Shown here one piece after another: positions 1 through 11,700 of a stretch of DNA of 64,000 nt. Under the pieces are notes generated by a model. That model searched no databases. It had not been told where the DNA came from and saw nothing but the letters and a program-made list of their open reading frames with translations. Within the stretch, counting starts at the first letter, position 1, and every line of letters starts with the position of its first letter. The translations under genes and the position numbers were made by a program. The stretch is taken from the NCBI RefSeq assembly GCF_003576645.1, contig NC_044930.1, positions 14,549,383 to 14,613,382 of the forward strand, read 5' to 3'. This DNA comes from Ipomoea triloba (taxonomy: Eukaryota; Streptophyta; Magnoliopsida; Solanales; Convolvulaceae).

Positions 1-214
1 TAGGACATGTGTAGACAGAAAATTACATTTCCATAAGCAGCCTCAAGAAGTTTAAATGCATAAAATTTTAAGTTTTATTTTTAGTAAAATTTCCTACCAA
101 TATACAGTTAATGCTCAATTTAAATTGCATTATGTTTGCTAGTTTGGTTTTTAAATTTCATGGTCTTCTTTACATGCACTATTCTGCAATGACATGATCT
201 TCCTTAGGGAACTT

Positions 215-485
215 GCATCCATTTACAAATTCCCAAAGAGTTTGTCAGAAAATTCAACAAACTCTTGAAGGAAGGGGATGTCTATGATATTCACAATTTC
301 GTTGTGCAAATGTGTCGCATGAGGTTTAAGTCGTGCGAGCATAAGTACATTATGAAAGCGAACCACGACGCTTTAATTAGCGTTACGGATCGAGATGAAT
401 CTTATTTTCCCAATCACATGTTCAAACTCAATGATTTTGGATCGTTGAAGGCTCTTAGAGGAGTGGATATCAAACAGCTAATTGG
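215..485 (+). pseudogene. RPA1-like OB-fold fragment (Helitron-associated)
   Basis: The reading frame through 265-485 translates to a stretch resembling plant replication protein A1-like OB-fold proteins: an EGDVYDI.NFVVQ strand, a HKYIMKAN strand and YFPNHMFKLNDFG, which matches the usual pattern before the second OB domain. A possible splice donor (ATTG/GTAAAT) follows at about 485. There is no start codon and no other OB domain. RPA-like genes travel with plant Helitrons, and a PIF1 helicase tail lies 125 bases downstream, so this is best read as Helitron debris, not a host RPA gene. Family assignment is from pattern only. Confidence 0.6.
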
Positions 486-610
486 TAAATTCTTCTTAAA
501 ATTTTGTTCTATATTGGATGTGTTCTCATTTGTTTTTGTTATACTAAATTTCTAATAGTACATTCATGACTAGCAATTTTAAATACTTCGTTTGTAAATA
601 ATTCTCATTG

Positions 611-783
611 ACGTTTGCATATGCCATGACTATCAACAAAAGTCAGGGCAAAACACTAACTCATATTGGGTTATTGTTGAAAAAATTGGTGTTTAATTAT
701 GGTCAATTGTACATGGTTTTTTCCTGAGTCACTCATCCTAATGGCATGAAGGTGTTAGCTCTAGACGAAGATGGACAAGATTT
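611..783 (+). pseudogene. Helitron PIF1 helicase C-terminal fragment
   Basis: The frame from 611 reads AYAMTINKSQGKTLTHIG followed by the GQLY and THPNGMKVL blocks, which are the helicase motifs V/VI region at the end of plant Helitron PIF1-type helicases. One in-frame stop (TGA near 725) sits where the S-R-V motif normally stands. No upstream helicase sequence is present, so this is a truncated relic. The same motif recurs in the larger Helitron at about 54885. Confidence 0.8.
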
Positions 784-785
<2 letters not shown>

Positions 786-837
<52 letters not shown>

Positions 838-838
838 G
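786..838. repeat. (CA)n-(TA)n microsatellite
   Basis: About 19 CA units are followed by about 6 TA units. Confidence 0.95.
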
Positions 839-1018
839 TCAGGCTTGTAGGCCTGAAAGCCGAGCCTGGTATATATAGGTCTGGCCTGTTTAGTTTATTT
901 GGTTTTTGAAATTGGCTCAAGTCTGGCCTTTCTACTAAACGAGCTAGGCCTAACTAGGCTTTAATTAGGGTCGGACATAGGCCTCTACAAGGGGCCTGGC
1001 CTATTCCCACCCCTAGCT
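839..1018. mobile_element. hAT-type element end
   Basis: The stretch is rich in GGCCTGG/AGGCCT words typical of non-autonomous plant hAT elements and ends at about 1016 with CCTATTCCCACCCCTA, the reverse complement of a TAGGGGTGGGAATAGG-type terminal repeat. The other end and the 8-bp duplication are not recognisable, so it is partial. Confidence 0.4.
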
Positions 1019-1689
1019 AGCACACAGTGGCGGTGGCTGGGCATATCAACGGCGAATCTGGGTTTCTTCCTCAGTCTTCCTCGCCGGCGAGTCCTTCGTC
1101 TCCGGCGTACTCTTTGCAACGGCGAGCAACTGTGGTGTCTGTCTCGTTCGACATAGACAAAGCTTCTCCCACAGTATAGTAGCAGCGGATCTGACAAGCA
1201 GTCTAGTGGAGTCCCCTGTTTTTTGGCGAAGCAATCTATGTAGCAACAACGGCGGGCAAATCGACAGCGGCAACGGGATGAACTTCCGGCAGTGGCGATG
1301 GTCTCCAGCAGTGCAACTTCCCTTTCTGCCTTTCTAGTGTTGATGGAGGGTAGAGGTCTCTGGCAAGAGAAAAGAATGAAGAGTGGAAAATGACTTCCCA
1401 AAAAAAAAGGGGGGAAGTCATTTTCCATAAAAAGATGAGCTATTTTACGTTGGCTGCAAGTTATTTTATGTTAACTTTTGTTTTCCTTTCCTAGCCAAAC
1501 ACTTGAATCCCGGAAAATGATTTCCAGAAATCATTTTCCAGGTTTCCAAACACACCCTTAATATCATTTGAAGTGTTGCTTCGTGCAATACTTGATAATG
1601 TTTAATATTATGAGTTAATGCTATCAAGGATCCTCTGAGTATAGTGATTTTACCACGGTTAGTCTTAAATTTTCAAATTAATTATATGT
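1019..1689. other. Non-coding, GC-rich block with two hairpins
   Basis: Positions 1020-1380 are unusually GC-rich for this window, but the open frames on the minus strand resemble no protein known to me. Hairpins at 1384-1427 and 1512-1539 share the GGAAAATGA.TTCC core. The right part, ending in CCAAACACACCC, resembles a MITE terminus. No gene is supported. Confidence 0.5.
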
Positions 1690-1870
1690 GGTGGACAGCT
1701 CAGTTGGTCACAAGGGTGAAGTTTGGGAAGAAAGACCAAGGATCAAATCTCACCAACCACTGTGTGAGAGAAGATCCTAATTTTTGGATATTTATAAGCA
1801 AGCTAAGGGACATCTAAAAGCTAGAGTGCAAAGTGACTTTGGTAGACACAAATTTTGAATTTGAAAATTT
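1690..1870 (+). mobile_element. tRNA-derived SINE
   Basis: A pol III-like box A (AGCTCAGTTGGT) is followed about 35 bases later by a box B-like GGATCAAATCTCA, the arrangement of plant tRNA-derived SINEs. The flanks TTAATTATATGT (1678-1689) and TTAATTAAATGT (1871-1882) form a target-site duplication with one mismatch. The tail is AT-rich, not a clean poly(A). Confidence 0.7.
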
Positions 1871-1882
1871 TTAATTAAATGT

Positions 1883-2147
1883 AGTAAACACAACAAATAA
1901 TGTATTTGGCTGTCCAAAAGTATTAGAATTTGCATCTACGTACTAAACTATTACACTAATATTAGTAAGTGCAGGTTATGTGTATTGTTTAAGGTTTCTA
2001 AGATAATATATTTCTTTATAAATGCAAGCCATGCGTGTTGCTTCCATGGTGGACCAAGGTCACCTTCCATGGTAGATCCTGGTCCAAAACCACATCGATT
2101 TATATCTAATGTCAATTAGTAGATCATATTTAATAACATTATCATAG
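1883..2147. other. AT-rich spacer, nothing recognised
   Basis: I see no coding or RNA gene. The sequence is AT-rich apart from a short GGTGGACCAAGG/GGTAGATCCTGG stretch near 2049-2085. Confidence 0.5.
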
Positions 2148-2562
2148 ACTATGTTCATAATATTTGTTCTACATGTTTATAGATCAAAACTTCGTGTCCA
2201 TAAACACTAAACTAAATGTACATTATATGCATTTTCATTCACTCTATAGTAGGTTTATAATATTCATTCCATATGTTCATAAAAATAAAGCTTAATAGAC
2301 ATAGACAATATACTATAAACGTATCATGTTTAGTAATATTCACCGTGTACAGTTGTACTATACTCAGAATATTTGTTCTATATGTCCATAAACATAAACA
2401 TTAATGTTCATAAACACTAAACTAAATATACATCATATGTATTTACATTCACTCTATAGTAGGTTCATAATGTTCATAAAAACAAAATTTAATGTATATA
2501 AATATTACTACAGACGCATCATGTTTAATAACATTCATCTCGTACTATGTTCATAATATTTA
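2148..2562. repeat. Tandem ~200-bp AT-rich repeat (left part)
   Basis: Successive units share the blocks TTCATAATATTTGTTCTA, AAACACTAAACTAAATGTAC, TTCACTCTATAGTAGGTT and AAGCTTAAT. Two units lie here and a further unit resumes at 4634-4800 after a nested insertion. Confidence 0.7.
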
Positions 2563-3274
2563 GAGAAAATTTCACTTTTGGCTAGGGATGTCAATCGGGC
2601 CATCCCGCTCGATTTCGGGCTAGCCTTGTCGGGTTGTCGGGCTTATCGGGCGGGTTGAACTATCTGAACTAAAATTAAGAACTTAAAGTGAGTACCTATA
2701 TTTAGAGCTATAAAAACAGGCCCGATTTGCCGAGTTGAGCCGATTTAACCTTTGTTTAAGCATGTTGAGTTTTATATTCCTCGGATATGATCTTAATAGA
2801 CCATCCTGTTTAGCCCCTAAGGTGTACCCGTGTTATACAAGTTGGTCTCATGGCCTATGTAACCCGCAGGCACACCCCATATAACCCGTCAACCCTAGTT
2901 ATACCTCCATCGTAAGTTTATTTAAATATTAATTAGTATAAATGAGTTTATAATTTTGCATTAGAATTTAAAAATAATATTAATAGTAAGATCAATTAAA
3001 TGCTAAATACATTTATTAAACTTTTTTTATAACAATATATTTATTTAAATCATTCACTAACATTATATAGTTATATAATTATAACACACACACACACACA
3101 TATTAATGATAACCACCCCATAGGTGAAAACATGAGAACCAATATAAATGTACACAATCTACTCCAGGGTAGATTGTGTGCATTGTTTGCTTAAAATATT
3201 ATATTGTGTGCATTTATATTGTAGTTCGCAATTCTCACCTAAGGAGCGGTGTTGTGTGTGTGTGTGTGTGTATA

Positions 3275-3912
3275 GGTCCTAAATCAGGTGAGAACCATGT
3301 CCTAGGTGAGAACGTAAGGACAAATCCAAACCATTGATCTAGTAGATCTAACGGTTGAAATAAACAAAATTTTGTAATATTTATTAAAATGACCCTGCTC
3401 ATTTTAAAAGTATAATATTTATGAAAATGATCCTGCTCATTTTTTACTTGATTTCTCATCCGTCAGATCTTGCTGATCAATGGTTTGGATTTGTCCTCAC
3501 GTTCTTACCTGGGACATGGTTCTCACCTGATTAAGGACCTACAAAATTTTGTTTATTTCAACCGTTAGATCTATTAGATCAATGGTTTGGATTTGTCCTT
3601 ACGTTCTCACCTGGGACATGGTTCTCATCTGATTAAGTCTATATATATAGAATCCTAATCATATGAGAACTATGCCCCCAAGTGAGAACGTGAGGACAAA
3701 TCCAAACCATTGATCTGTAAGATCTGATGGATGAGAAATCAAGTAAAAAATGAGCGGGGTCATTTTCATATATATTATAAACTTTTAAAATGAGCGGGGT
3801 CATATTCATAAATATTATAAAATTTTGTTTATTTCAACCGTTAGATCTACTAGATCAATGGTTTGGATTTGTCCTTACGTTCTCACCTGGGACATGGTTC
3901 TCACCTGATTAA

Positions 3913-3916
<4 letters not shown>
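3275..3916. repeat. Fold-back repeat cluster inside the hAT
   Basis: A palindromic unit at 3275-3540 begins and ends with AATCAGGTGAGAACCATGTC and its reverse complement, containing AAATCCAAACCATTGATC on both arms. A half copy follows at 3541-3640 and a second full unit at 3650-3916. GATCTAACGGTTG lies beside the centre. MITE-like; superfamily not assigned. Confidence 0.7.

Positions 3917-3971
<55 letters not shown>
3914..3971. repeat. (TA)n microsatellite
   Basis: About 28 uninterrupted TA units. Confidence 0.95.
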
Positions 3972-3972
<1 letters not shown>

Positions 3973-4633
3973 TATTTATTACATAAATTAAGTAAAATTA
4001 TTTATTAAAACATGTACCCTAGTAATAAAATAAAATACTAAAGATAAACTCACCTATAAATTCCATGTATGTTATGTTTCACATCACTTCTATAATAAAG
4101 AATAGTTTTCAATAGTTCGGGTTATCGGGCTAGCTCTATTGAGCCATCGGGCTTATCGGTTTTAGGTTCATCGGGTTAATATTTTTTATCGGGCTAGCCC
4201 GTTCGGTTCATAGCCCTTTCAGTTTTGATTTTATTGGGCTAGCCCATCAGGTTTGGGCCTGATTGACTTCCCTACTTTTGGCCCCTTGACTATTATACAT
4301 GAATCACATTTGGTCCTTCACTATTGAAATTTTCTAATTAGGTGCATGTTTATGTAATTTGTATCACATTTGGTCATGTTCAATTTCTCAACCAACTATT
4401 ACCGAAAGTGTTGCATTTGCTTCTTCCAAAATGAACACTTCTAGAAGGAGCACTGTATGCATTTACTTATTCGAGAGGAAGACTTCCGACAATAGTTGGC
4501 CGAAAATTCGGATGACAGGACCAAATGTGATACAAATTACATAGTCGTACACTTAATTAGAAAATTTTAATCATTGAGGATCAAATGTGATTCATGTATA
4601 ATAGTCAATGGACCAAAAGTGAAATTTATTCTC

Positions 4634-4947
4634 ATATTTATTCTATATGCCTATAAATATATGTTGTAACGTCCAAAAATCCTAAACTAAATGTACATCA
4701 TATGTATTTCCATTCATTTTATAGTAGGTTCATAATATTATTTCTATATATTAACAAAAAACAAAGCTTAATGTATATAAATACTACACTAAATAATGAC
4801 TTTATGTATCTGTAGATATATTTAAAAATAAAAAATATATCAATATGGATGTCATTTAAAATATCTTAATTTTAGAACTTTTTAATGATATTTTTTTATA
4901 TATTAATTTTATTTGTACAAAAAGAAAAAGAGAAAAATATACTCAAG

Positions 4948-5009
<62 letters not shown>

Positions 5010-5091
5010 AGAAAAAATAAGAATTGTTAGATGCATGTATCAATTACATTGGGTCAAGTCTCATATTGGATTTTAATACTTAATTTTATAT
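4634..5091. repeat. Last unit of AT-rich tandem repeat and (TA)n
   Basis: Positions 4634-4800 continue the repeat of 2148-2562 (AAACTAAATGTACATCATATG, TATAGTAGGTTCATAATAT). From 4952 to 5003 there is a (TA)n tract. No gene is seen. Confidence 0.7.
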
Positions 5092-5100
5092 TTTTATATT

Positions 5101-7457
5101 GAGTAATCACCTATTTGGTCCCTCAATTATTTGCGAATTGTTAATGTAGTCCCTTAACTCCGTAATCATCAATTTGACCCCCGAAATAAATTAAGATTGG
5201 TCAACTAAATCCTTCCGGTTGCATTCCGTGTTCCAGCCCTGGAAGCAGTTCCTCAACTGCAGGTATTAAACCCTTTTGTGTATCAGAGATGATTGTCCAA
5301 GCACTAGAGTTATTAGACAAATTTAAGTCATTTAAGCCCTTTAGCTCTAAAAACCAAGACCATGAATCCTTCAACTCACCCTCTACAATAGCAAAGGCCA
5401 CTGAAAATATGCTATTATCACCATCTAAACCTATAACACTCAGTAGTTGACCTCCCTTTTGAGAACCTTTCAGGTGACAGCCATTAAGCCTAATTATGGA
5501 TCTACATCCTCTAATAAATCCTTCTTTGCATGCTCCAAAGCAAATGTATAGCCTTACAAACCTAGGCCTTCCATTAACAATGAATTCACTGTCTAACTTC
5601 ATCTTGATAGTGGTACTAGGATTACTTCTTAACTCTTCACAATAATCATTAAGTAGCTTGAATTGTTCTAAATCTTAACCATCTAATTGCTTTAAAACTT
5701 TATTTTTTGCCAAATAGGCTTGATTTCTAGTTAATTGAGAGTTAAATTTTGCCTTCACATGTTCTTGAAATGGTCCTCTACCCCATACTGTATTTACTCT
5801 AACTCATCCTTAAAGAATTTAGTCAGAAATCCAGAAGTGACAACCTTGTTTTCATCTTGATTTCCACATGAGTGAACATGGCTAGTTGTATGTCTTGATA
5901 GTAAAATGACAATTTGGATTGCTTCTTGAACCAAAAATACTCCGCAAATGTTATTGTGTTTACACACAACCCTAACTCTTCTGCCCTCATTGTTCTTAAA
6001 CATGACATCCTTTTTGCCTCAAGGCTTCATGACATTGAACTGCTCACTTGAATTCTTTAGAGGAATTAAAAATCATTCCATCCACAAATTTAAACCCTTC
6101 CTTTTTCAGATTTCCCTCTTCAAACACATTCACTAGCCCATTAACTCTTCCATCTGAATCTGAATCACACAAACTTCTCAAAACTTGTTCAGACAGATTG
6201 CATTCAACCTCAACAAATTCCTCATTTTGTTTACCTAAACCATCAGGTCCTTTAACATCAACATCAACACTGACGCTGCTATTGTCTTCACTTTCAACAG
6301 CATCATTCAATAGGGTATCATCTCCTATTTCCCTATAGATTTCTACATCATAGTCCCATTGATCATCATACATATGTTGATCATCATACAGATGTTCTAC
6401 ATATATGTCCAACTCTCTGTTCTTTGGAATGTCAATTACCAGCCCTAGAATATCAGCATCACTACTTAGTTTCATAACTTTAGGTTTTCTTGTGTTGCCA
6501 TACTTATACCAAAATTGGACTTTTTTTTGTCACAAAACCTAAGTTGTTTGACCATCTTCCTCAAATCTATAATACTACCTTCATCACAGTTAAAATGGTC
6601 AAAATACTCCACTGTTCCATTTGTATAACTAAACCTAGGTGTGAATACCAAATTCCCACCAATATGCATTTTGTTGGTAAGGACTAAGTCTTCCTCACCA
6701 ACATCTAGACAAATAAAAATATAATATACAAAACAGTTAAAAGCAATGCATACACATACATAAAAGCAAAAAAGCACAACCACATGGTCCCCATCATTAA
6801 ATTGCTGGAAAACAACAAACAAGAAGCATGTAATAAGCATATGGTCCCCATCCCCAAAATATGTATATACAACTACATTCAGACCTCACTGGTCCCCCAT
6901 ATTAATACTGCATTGGTGGACCTACTAAACTCATAAAAGCTCAACAAACAACCTTAAAAGCAGTAAATAACCCAAACACCAAAAACCTTAAGGAATCAGA
7001 AAAGCAAAACCCATAACCTTAAAGCTAGCTGTCAGTGTTCGAAACCTAATTAAAAGGTAAACCAGCAAAAAAATCTAAAATCTAAGTTCGAAAACTTACA
7101 ACTTGGTGTCCCAGCAAATCCATTAATCTTCCGACTAGTCATGCTGTTGCTCCTAGGTCTTGAATGCCTTTGATTGTTCGTCGATTTTGGACTCCAAAGC
7201 TAGGGATTTTAGTCTTCTTCGTCGATGGTGAACTCAAACAAAGGTTCGTAATAAGAGGGCGAATTGGGATTAAAATATGAAATGTCAAATTTGCCCTTGC
7301 TAAAACAGGTTACTCACCGGCAATTAGACGGAATGCGGCCGGAAGGATTTAGTTGATTGATCTTATTTATTTCGGGGGTCAAGTTGTTGATTACTGAAAT
7401 AAGGGACTACATTGACAGTTCGCAAATAATTGAGTAACCAAATAGGTGATTTACTCT
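5101..7457. mobile_element. Non-autonomous Mutator-like element (MULE 1)
   Basis: Inverted repeats of about 120 bp start GAGTAATCACCTATTTGG at the left and mirror to CCAAATAGGTGATTTACTC at 7457. The 9-bp duplication TTTTATATT lies at 5092-5100 and 7458-7466, diagnostic for Mutator elements. Inside is the N-terminal two-thirds of a MULE transposase on the minus strand; the C-terminal part is missing and the left repeat directly abuts the catalytic domain, so an internal deletion made it non-autonomous. Confidence 0.92.
5222..6720 (-). pseudogene. MULE transposase, C-terminally truncated
   Basis: Reading the minus strand: a PB1-like N-terminus (about 6480-6700, around YTNGTVEYFDHF), an acidic linker (6044-6475), a weak MuDR-type DNA-binding segment (5794-6003) and the MULE catalytic domain (5240-5602: RLYICFGACKEGF, LNGCHLKGS, AFAIVEGE, DSWSWFLEL, then DTQKGLIPAVEELLPGLEH). 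Several frameshifts and stops separate these blocks. The downstream half with the SWIM zinc finger is absent: homology stops about 20 bases from the terminal repeat. Not functional. Confidence 0.85.
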
Positions 7458-7466
7458 TTTATATTT

Positions 7467-8520
7467 GGAAGCTAGTTTCAGACAGAAATTTAACCAAAAT
7501 GTTTATGTATCTATATCTACGTGTGTGTGCAGTGTGTGTGTAAACAGAATGTACAATATTAAAGTAAACTGAATATTAAAAATAAATTTCATATTTATGG
7601 AATATTAAAATTTAGAGAATATTAATAAACAAAATATAAAAATTTAAGATTAAAATATAAGATCAAATCATATGCATAAATAATTACATTTAAAGACTAT
7701 AGAAGATTATTTCCCAAACAGAGCTAGTTTTAGACATGATATGATTTAACTCATATAATATAATTATAATCATATTATAAATAGTACTATGGAAGTAGAA
7801 TTAATTATCAATTTATTCCTCGACTATAATTATTTTTTTCAATTTCAATTTAGTTTTAAACGACTTTTGTACACGTATTTTTCTAAATTTAGTCGTAAAT
7901 GACTTTTTGTGCTTAATTATATCACCGAATTTCATGATTTCTCAATTGAGTCATCTGTTAAGATTAAGATAGCTTCATAATTTCACCTCTATTAATATTT
8001 AATATCTAATTCAAGTCTTGACTATAATACTTTTATCTAAATTAGTCTTCGACTTTTCTCGATTTAATCCTTAATTCTAATAAAGACTCAATTTAATAAA
8101 ACTATCAAAGTCAATAAGCATAAAAAGTCAACCACTATAATTATGACTAAATTGGGTATTAACTCTTTTAATAAATTGTAAAAAAATGAGATGATCAAAG
8201 ATAGATGTAACCAACCCTAACCGTTACATTGAATGTGCTATCTTCAAATTTAAGCTGAGGTTTCTGAAGTATGAAATGCTTGCAAGTTATTGTACAAAAT
8301 GATAATGTCAGATGGCTTCTACTTCAAGAAGATTGATAAATTTAAAAATAAATAAAATAAAAATGAATAGAAGAGTGATAATGCAAAATTCTACTAGCTT
8401 TATTTACAAGGAAAAATGTTTTGCTATTCTCAGAAACAAGCACAGCACACAAAAGACCACTCAGTATCAAGAATCAAAACAAGCCAGCCAGCCATCTCTG
8501 TTAAAGTTTCACTGAAATGG
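7467..8520. other. AT-rich non-coding sequence with decayed MULE-type repeat
   Basis: 7800-8165 contains degenerate CTCGACTAT, TTTAGTCGTAAATGACTTTTTGTGC and ACTAAATTGGGTATTAACTC words, the same family as 63680-63970. No coding potential is recognised. Confidence 0.5.
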
Positions 8521-8757
8521 TAGAGCTAAATGTAAAAAGTTTCAGTACTGTAATGCGTTCTAGTCAATTGTGGTTTCCTCAACCCTATGGTACAAATAGA
8601 ACAACACTATGGACAGTTTTAAGGAAAAACGAGAGAGCATGTTTGACTACATGTACATACTAAGTGATTAAACGTAAACAATGGAAAGATCAACTGACAC
8701 GACCCTAATACACGGTTTGGGATATAGGTACAAAAGAGGTAGACTTACAGTCCATTG

Positions 8758-11700
8758 TCACCTCTTCACAGTTTCATTAACTGAAGGTACCTTTGAGGGA
8801 TAATCGGATATGTCTATGTCAATGAGTGACAGATCATAAGGCAAAGACTGTGAACTTGATGTATCCATGAGTAGTGAAGAGTTCATTGCCTCAGTTTTTG
8901 TTGAATCTTGAGTGTTATCGGGATTCTGTGAAGTCCTGCTAGCAGATGATGAGCGACATGACATCTGTACATCTTCCAACTTGTTTCCAAAGGCATGTTT
9001 ATTTCTTCTAACAGCATCCATCTCTTGGCCGGTCGGAACAAAGGTCCGGGCCCTATACTTCTTCGCTCCTTCACCATCACCGTGGTTGTAGAGTACATAA
9101 TCGTGGTAAGTAGGTGCAAACTGCATTATGAGAAGAGTAGTGAGAATAAGAGATTGAAGGCTCAGAAGACAAGCACACGGGATATTGTGATAGGCACCTG
9201 ATGCACTGTATCATGGTAAAAGTCGTTCAACATCAGAGCATGCGCAAGGCTTGCAGTAAAGCCACGAGAAGGACCAATATTTGCACCAGCATACTCCTTG
9301 TATGGAAAGGCATAAAAATGTCCAATAGCTGCAATTAGCATCTCAACGCAAATTATAAAATTTTGAAATTCTGCAGCTTCTTCTGTGTCCTTTATAAGTC
9401 TGGACTTCGCAGCAAGAAAAACCAGAACACCCTGTTAAAAGTTAAGAGACAGTCAGTGGGAATGGATTACTTGACCTTTACCACAATTCAGAGTACAAGA
9501 TGCAACAGCAAGTAGACATTTCAATTTTCCAAAGGAAAAAAATAAAATGTCTGGTATGGCAAGATGATTAAGGTGTCACTTCAAGATAACTAACTACCCA
9601 ATATTGCAACCTCCAACCCCATGCATCCTTTCAAATTAGATCCATTTTCTTCAAATCCTTGTAACATGTAGGTGGAAGTAACATTATTACATCTATCTCT
9701 CATTCTCTCTTCTGAATTAATAGACAAGCAAAGTACACCTAAAGTATCTGACAATTGAAATTTTCACCACTAATGCTGCAGCCATATGCACAAAGGACTT
9801 TGAGAAAAGTCAATGCAGTAGCAATGTCAAGTTTAGTAAAACAGTAAAGACTTAATGCGAAAGGCTAGAGAAAAATGAGCAAATTCACAAATGTTGAAGG
9901 CCAGAGACAAATGAGCAAATTCAAATTCACCTTATGTAGTATGAAAGTAAAGAACAATTAAATAAGAGATCCAACCTGCCAATATGTAAGGAATACGACA
10001 GACTTGATTATAATGAATTTCGGAACAGGATTAAACGGCTGAAGTAAATCTCTGCATGCTACGTAAAATAATAGCAAGGCATAAAGTGCCATTGAGTATG
10101 AAATGGTATAGACAATTGTGAGATAGAGGTATGATTGCCCCGGATTGAAATTTCCATCCTCATATTTTCCTTTAGCATAAAGTATAAATGTAAGTGCAAC
10201 TAAGATAGGCTTGAGGATTACGAACTGTAAGCAGCCCTGCTTGCACTTCCGTATGAATCTCCTGCACAGATTTCATAATTCATATTGTCAAATATTTCAT
10301 TCACTAAATATCAACAACATATGCAATGGGAATACAGTAAAGAAATACATCAAACTGGGAAAAACTGTTACGGAAGTAAAGAGAAGATTTCTAAATATGT
10401 TGTCTTATACTGTCATATAGAAAAGAGAATACAAAGCCTTATAAATAAGTGCTAGAAGACTTCGAATATGAAACTACCTACCTAAATCCCTAAGACTGCC
10501 TAATCTATAGAGACTCCATATATTAAATATATATTCCATAACACTTCCCTCAAGTTGGAGCATAGATATTAATAATGCCCAACTTGTTACACAAATAACT
10601 GATAGCCCAAAATAACTCAATAACGAACTAACTCAAACATAACAAACTCATTTCTCATTTACTCCCCTTGAACAAAAGCTTTGCACGCCACCAATACCTA
10701 CAGACAATTGGGTGAACTCGACGTGGACCGAACAAGCTTGGGATTGGACACTCCCCTACAACAGAAGCTTGGATGCCACCCATACCTACAGACAAACACC
10801 AGGTGAACTCGATGTGGACCGAACAAGCTTGGGATTGGACCCTCCCCTGAACCGGAAACTTGAACGACACCAATACCGCAACCCCGGGTAAACACGTGGA
10901 CCATACAAACTTGGACACACAAGGTAAAGAAGACAAACTCCAAACCGGAGGATACAAATTCTTTACCAACGAAACGGTAGCATGCTACAAACAACAATGA
11001 GCATCAAAACTGAGAAACAACACCAAAACACAAAACAAGACTCCATCCTTCCAGAGGTCAAGAACGTAGAGACCCCCAGACGCAAGCCCCTCACCAATCA
11101 CCCTCTTCGTCATACGATCCCGAGACAGCAGCAACACATTTATACTCGGTCATACCCACCAACACAGATCACAAACAAATCACAAAACACACACAAAAAA
11201 AAAAAAAAGGAGCCTGAAGGGGTATGAAACAATCTGACTGTAGAACAAAAACCAATGGTCCAAACTAAGTCCAAAACCAAAGAGAAGGGACTCAGGCGAC
11301 CCAGGAACTGCTGACCAAAAAATTTTCCAATCGCCGGAAAGGCCACACGCGCTGGCGTGTGAGAGAAGAGTGGCGGACAGCGCCGGCGTGTGGTGCTCAC
11401 GCGCTGGTCACACGGGACTCAAGTAGAAGCGGAAAAAAAATCTTTTATTTACATGTTACAAAAGTAAAAAGAAGATTTTTGAATATACTATCTTATACTG
11501 TCATATAGAAAATAGGCACTAGAAGACTTCGAATATGAAACAAGTTTCCATATGCCTACCTACCTAAATCCCTAAAACTGCCTAATCTATAGAGATTCCA
11601 TATATTAAATATATATTCCATAACAACCAACCGAAGTATGAGATGCTACGGATCCAAAAATGTGAACTCTACTAATAGTGCAGATTAATAGGTTTCAGGA

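Larger units (their letters stand above)
2583..4274. mobile_element. Non-autonomous hAT element (1692 bp)
   Basis: Ends are TAGGGATGTCAATCGGGCC and its near inverted copy (GGCCTGATTGACTTCCCTA). The 8-bp sequence CTTTTGGC stands on both sides (2575-2582 and 4275-4282), the signature of hAT insertion. GGGCT/CGGGC-rich sub-ends flank an AT-rich core. There is no transposase; the core carries fold-back repeats and a TA microsatellite. Confidence 0.9.
2563..4633. mobile_element. MULE-derived MITE, split by a hAT
   Basis: The left end GAGAAAATTTCACTTTTGG is repeated inverted at the right end (CCAAAAGTGAAATTT then ATTCTC, to 4633). Inside, 4283-4632 is a large palindrome: the ATACATGAATCACATTTGG block on the left mirrors the one on the right. 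Flanks share ATATTTA (2556-2562 and 4634-4640). Its termini equal the left end of the transposase-bearing MULE at 21747, so that family probably mobilised it. Without the nested hAT it is about 370 bp. Confidence 0.75.

Noticed and set aside
985..1428. Overlapping minus-strand ORFs of 61-147 codons
   Set aside because: GC-rich shadow frames, Arg/Cys-heavy, three overlapping frames and no family resemblance; the region is bordered by MITE-like hairpins.
4885..5076. 63-codon ORF with (YI)n
   Set aside because: Translation of a TA microsatellite.
10655..11400. ORFs of 69-104 codons in the LAZ1 intron
   Set aside because: They lie inside the interior of a small LTR element with a tandem repeat; frames resemble no retroviral protein.
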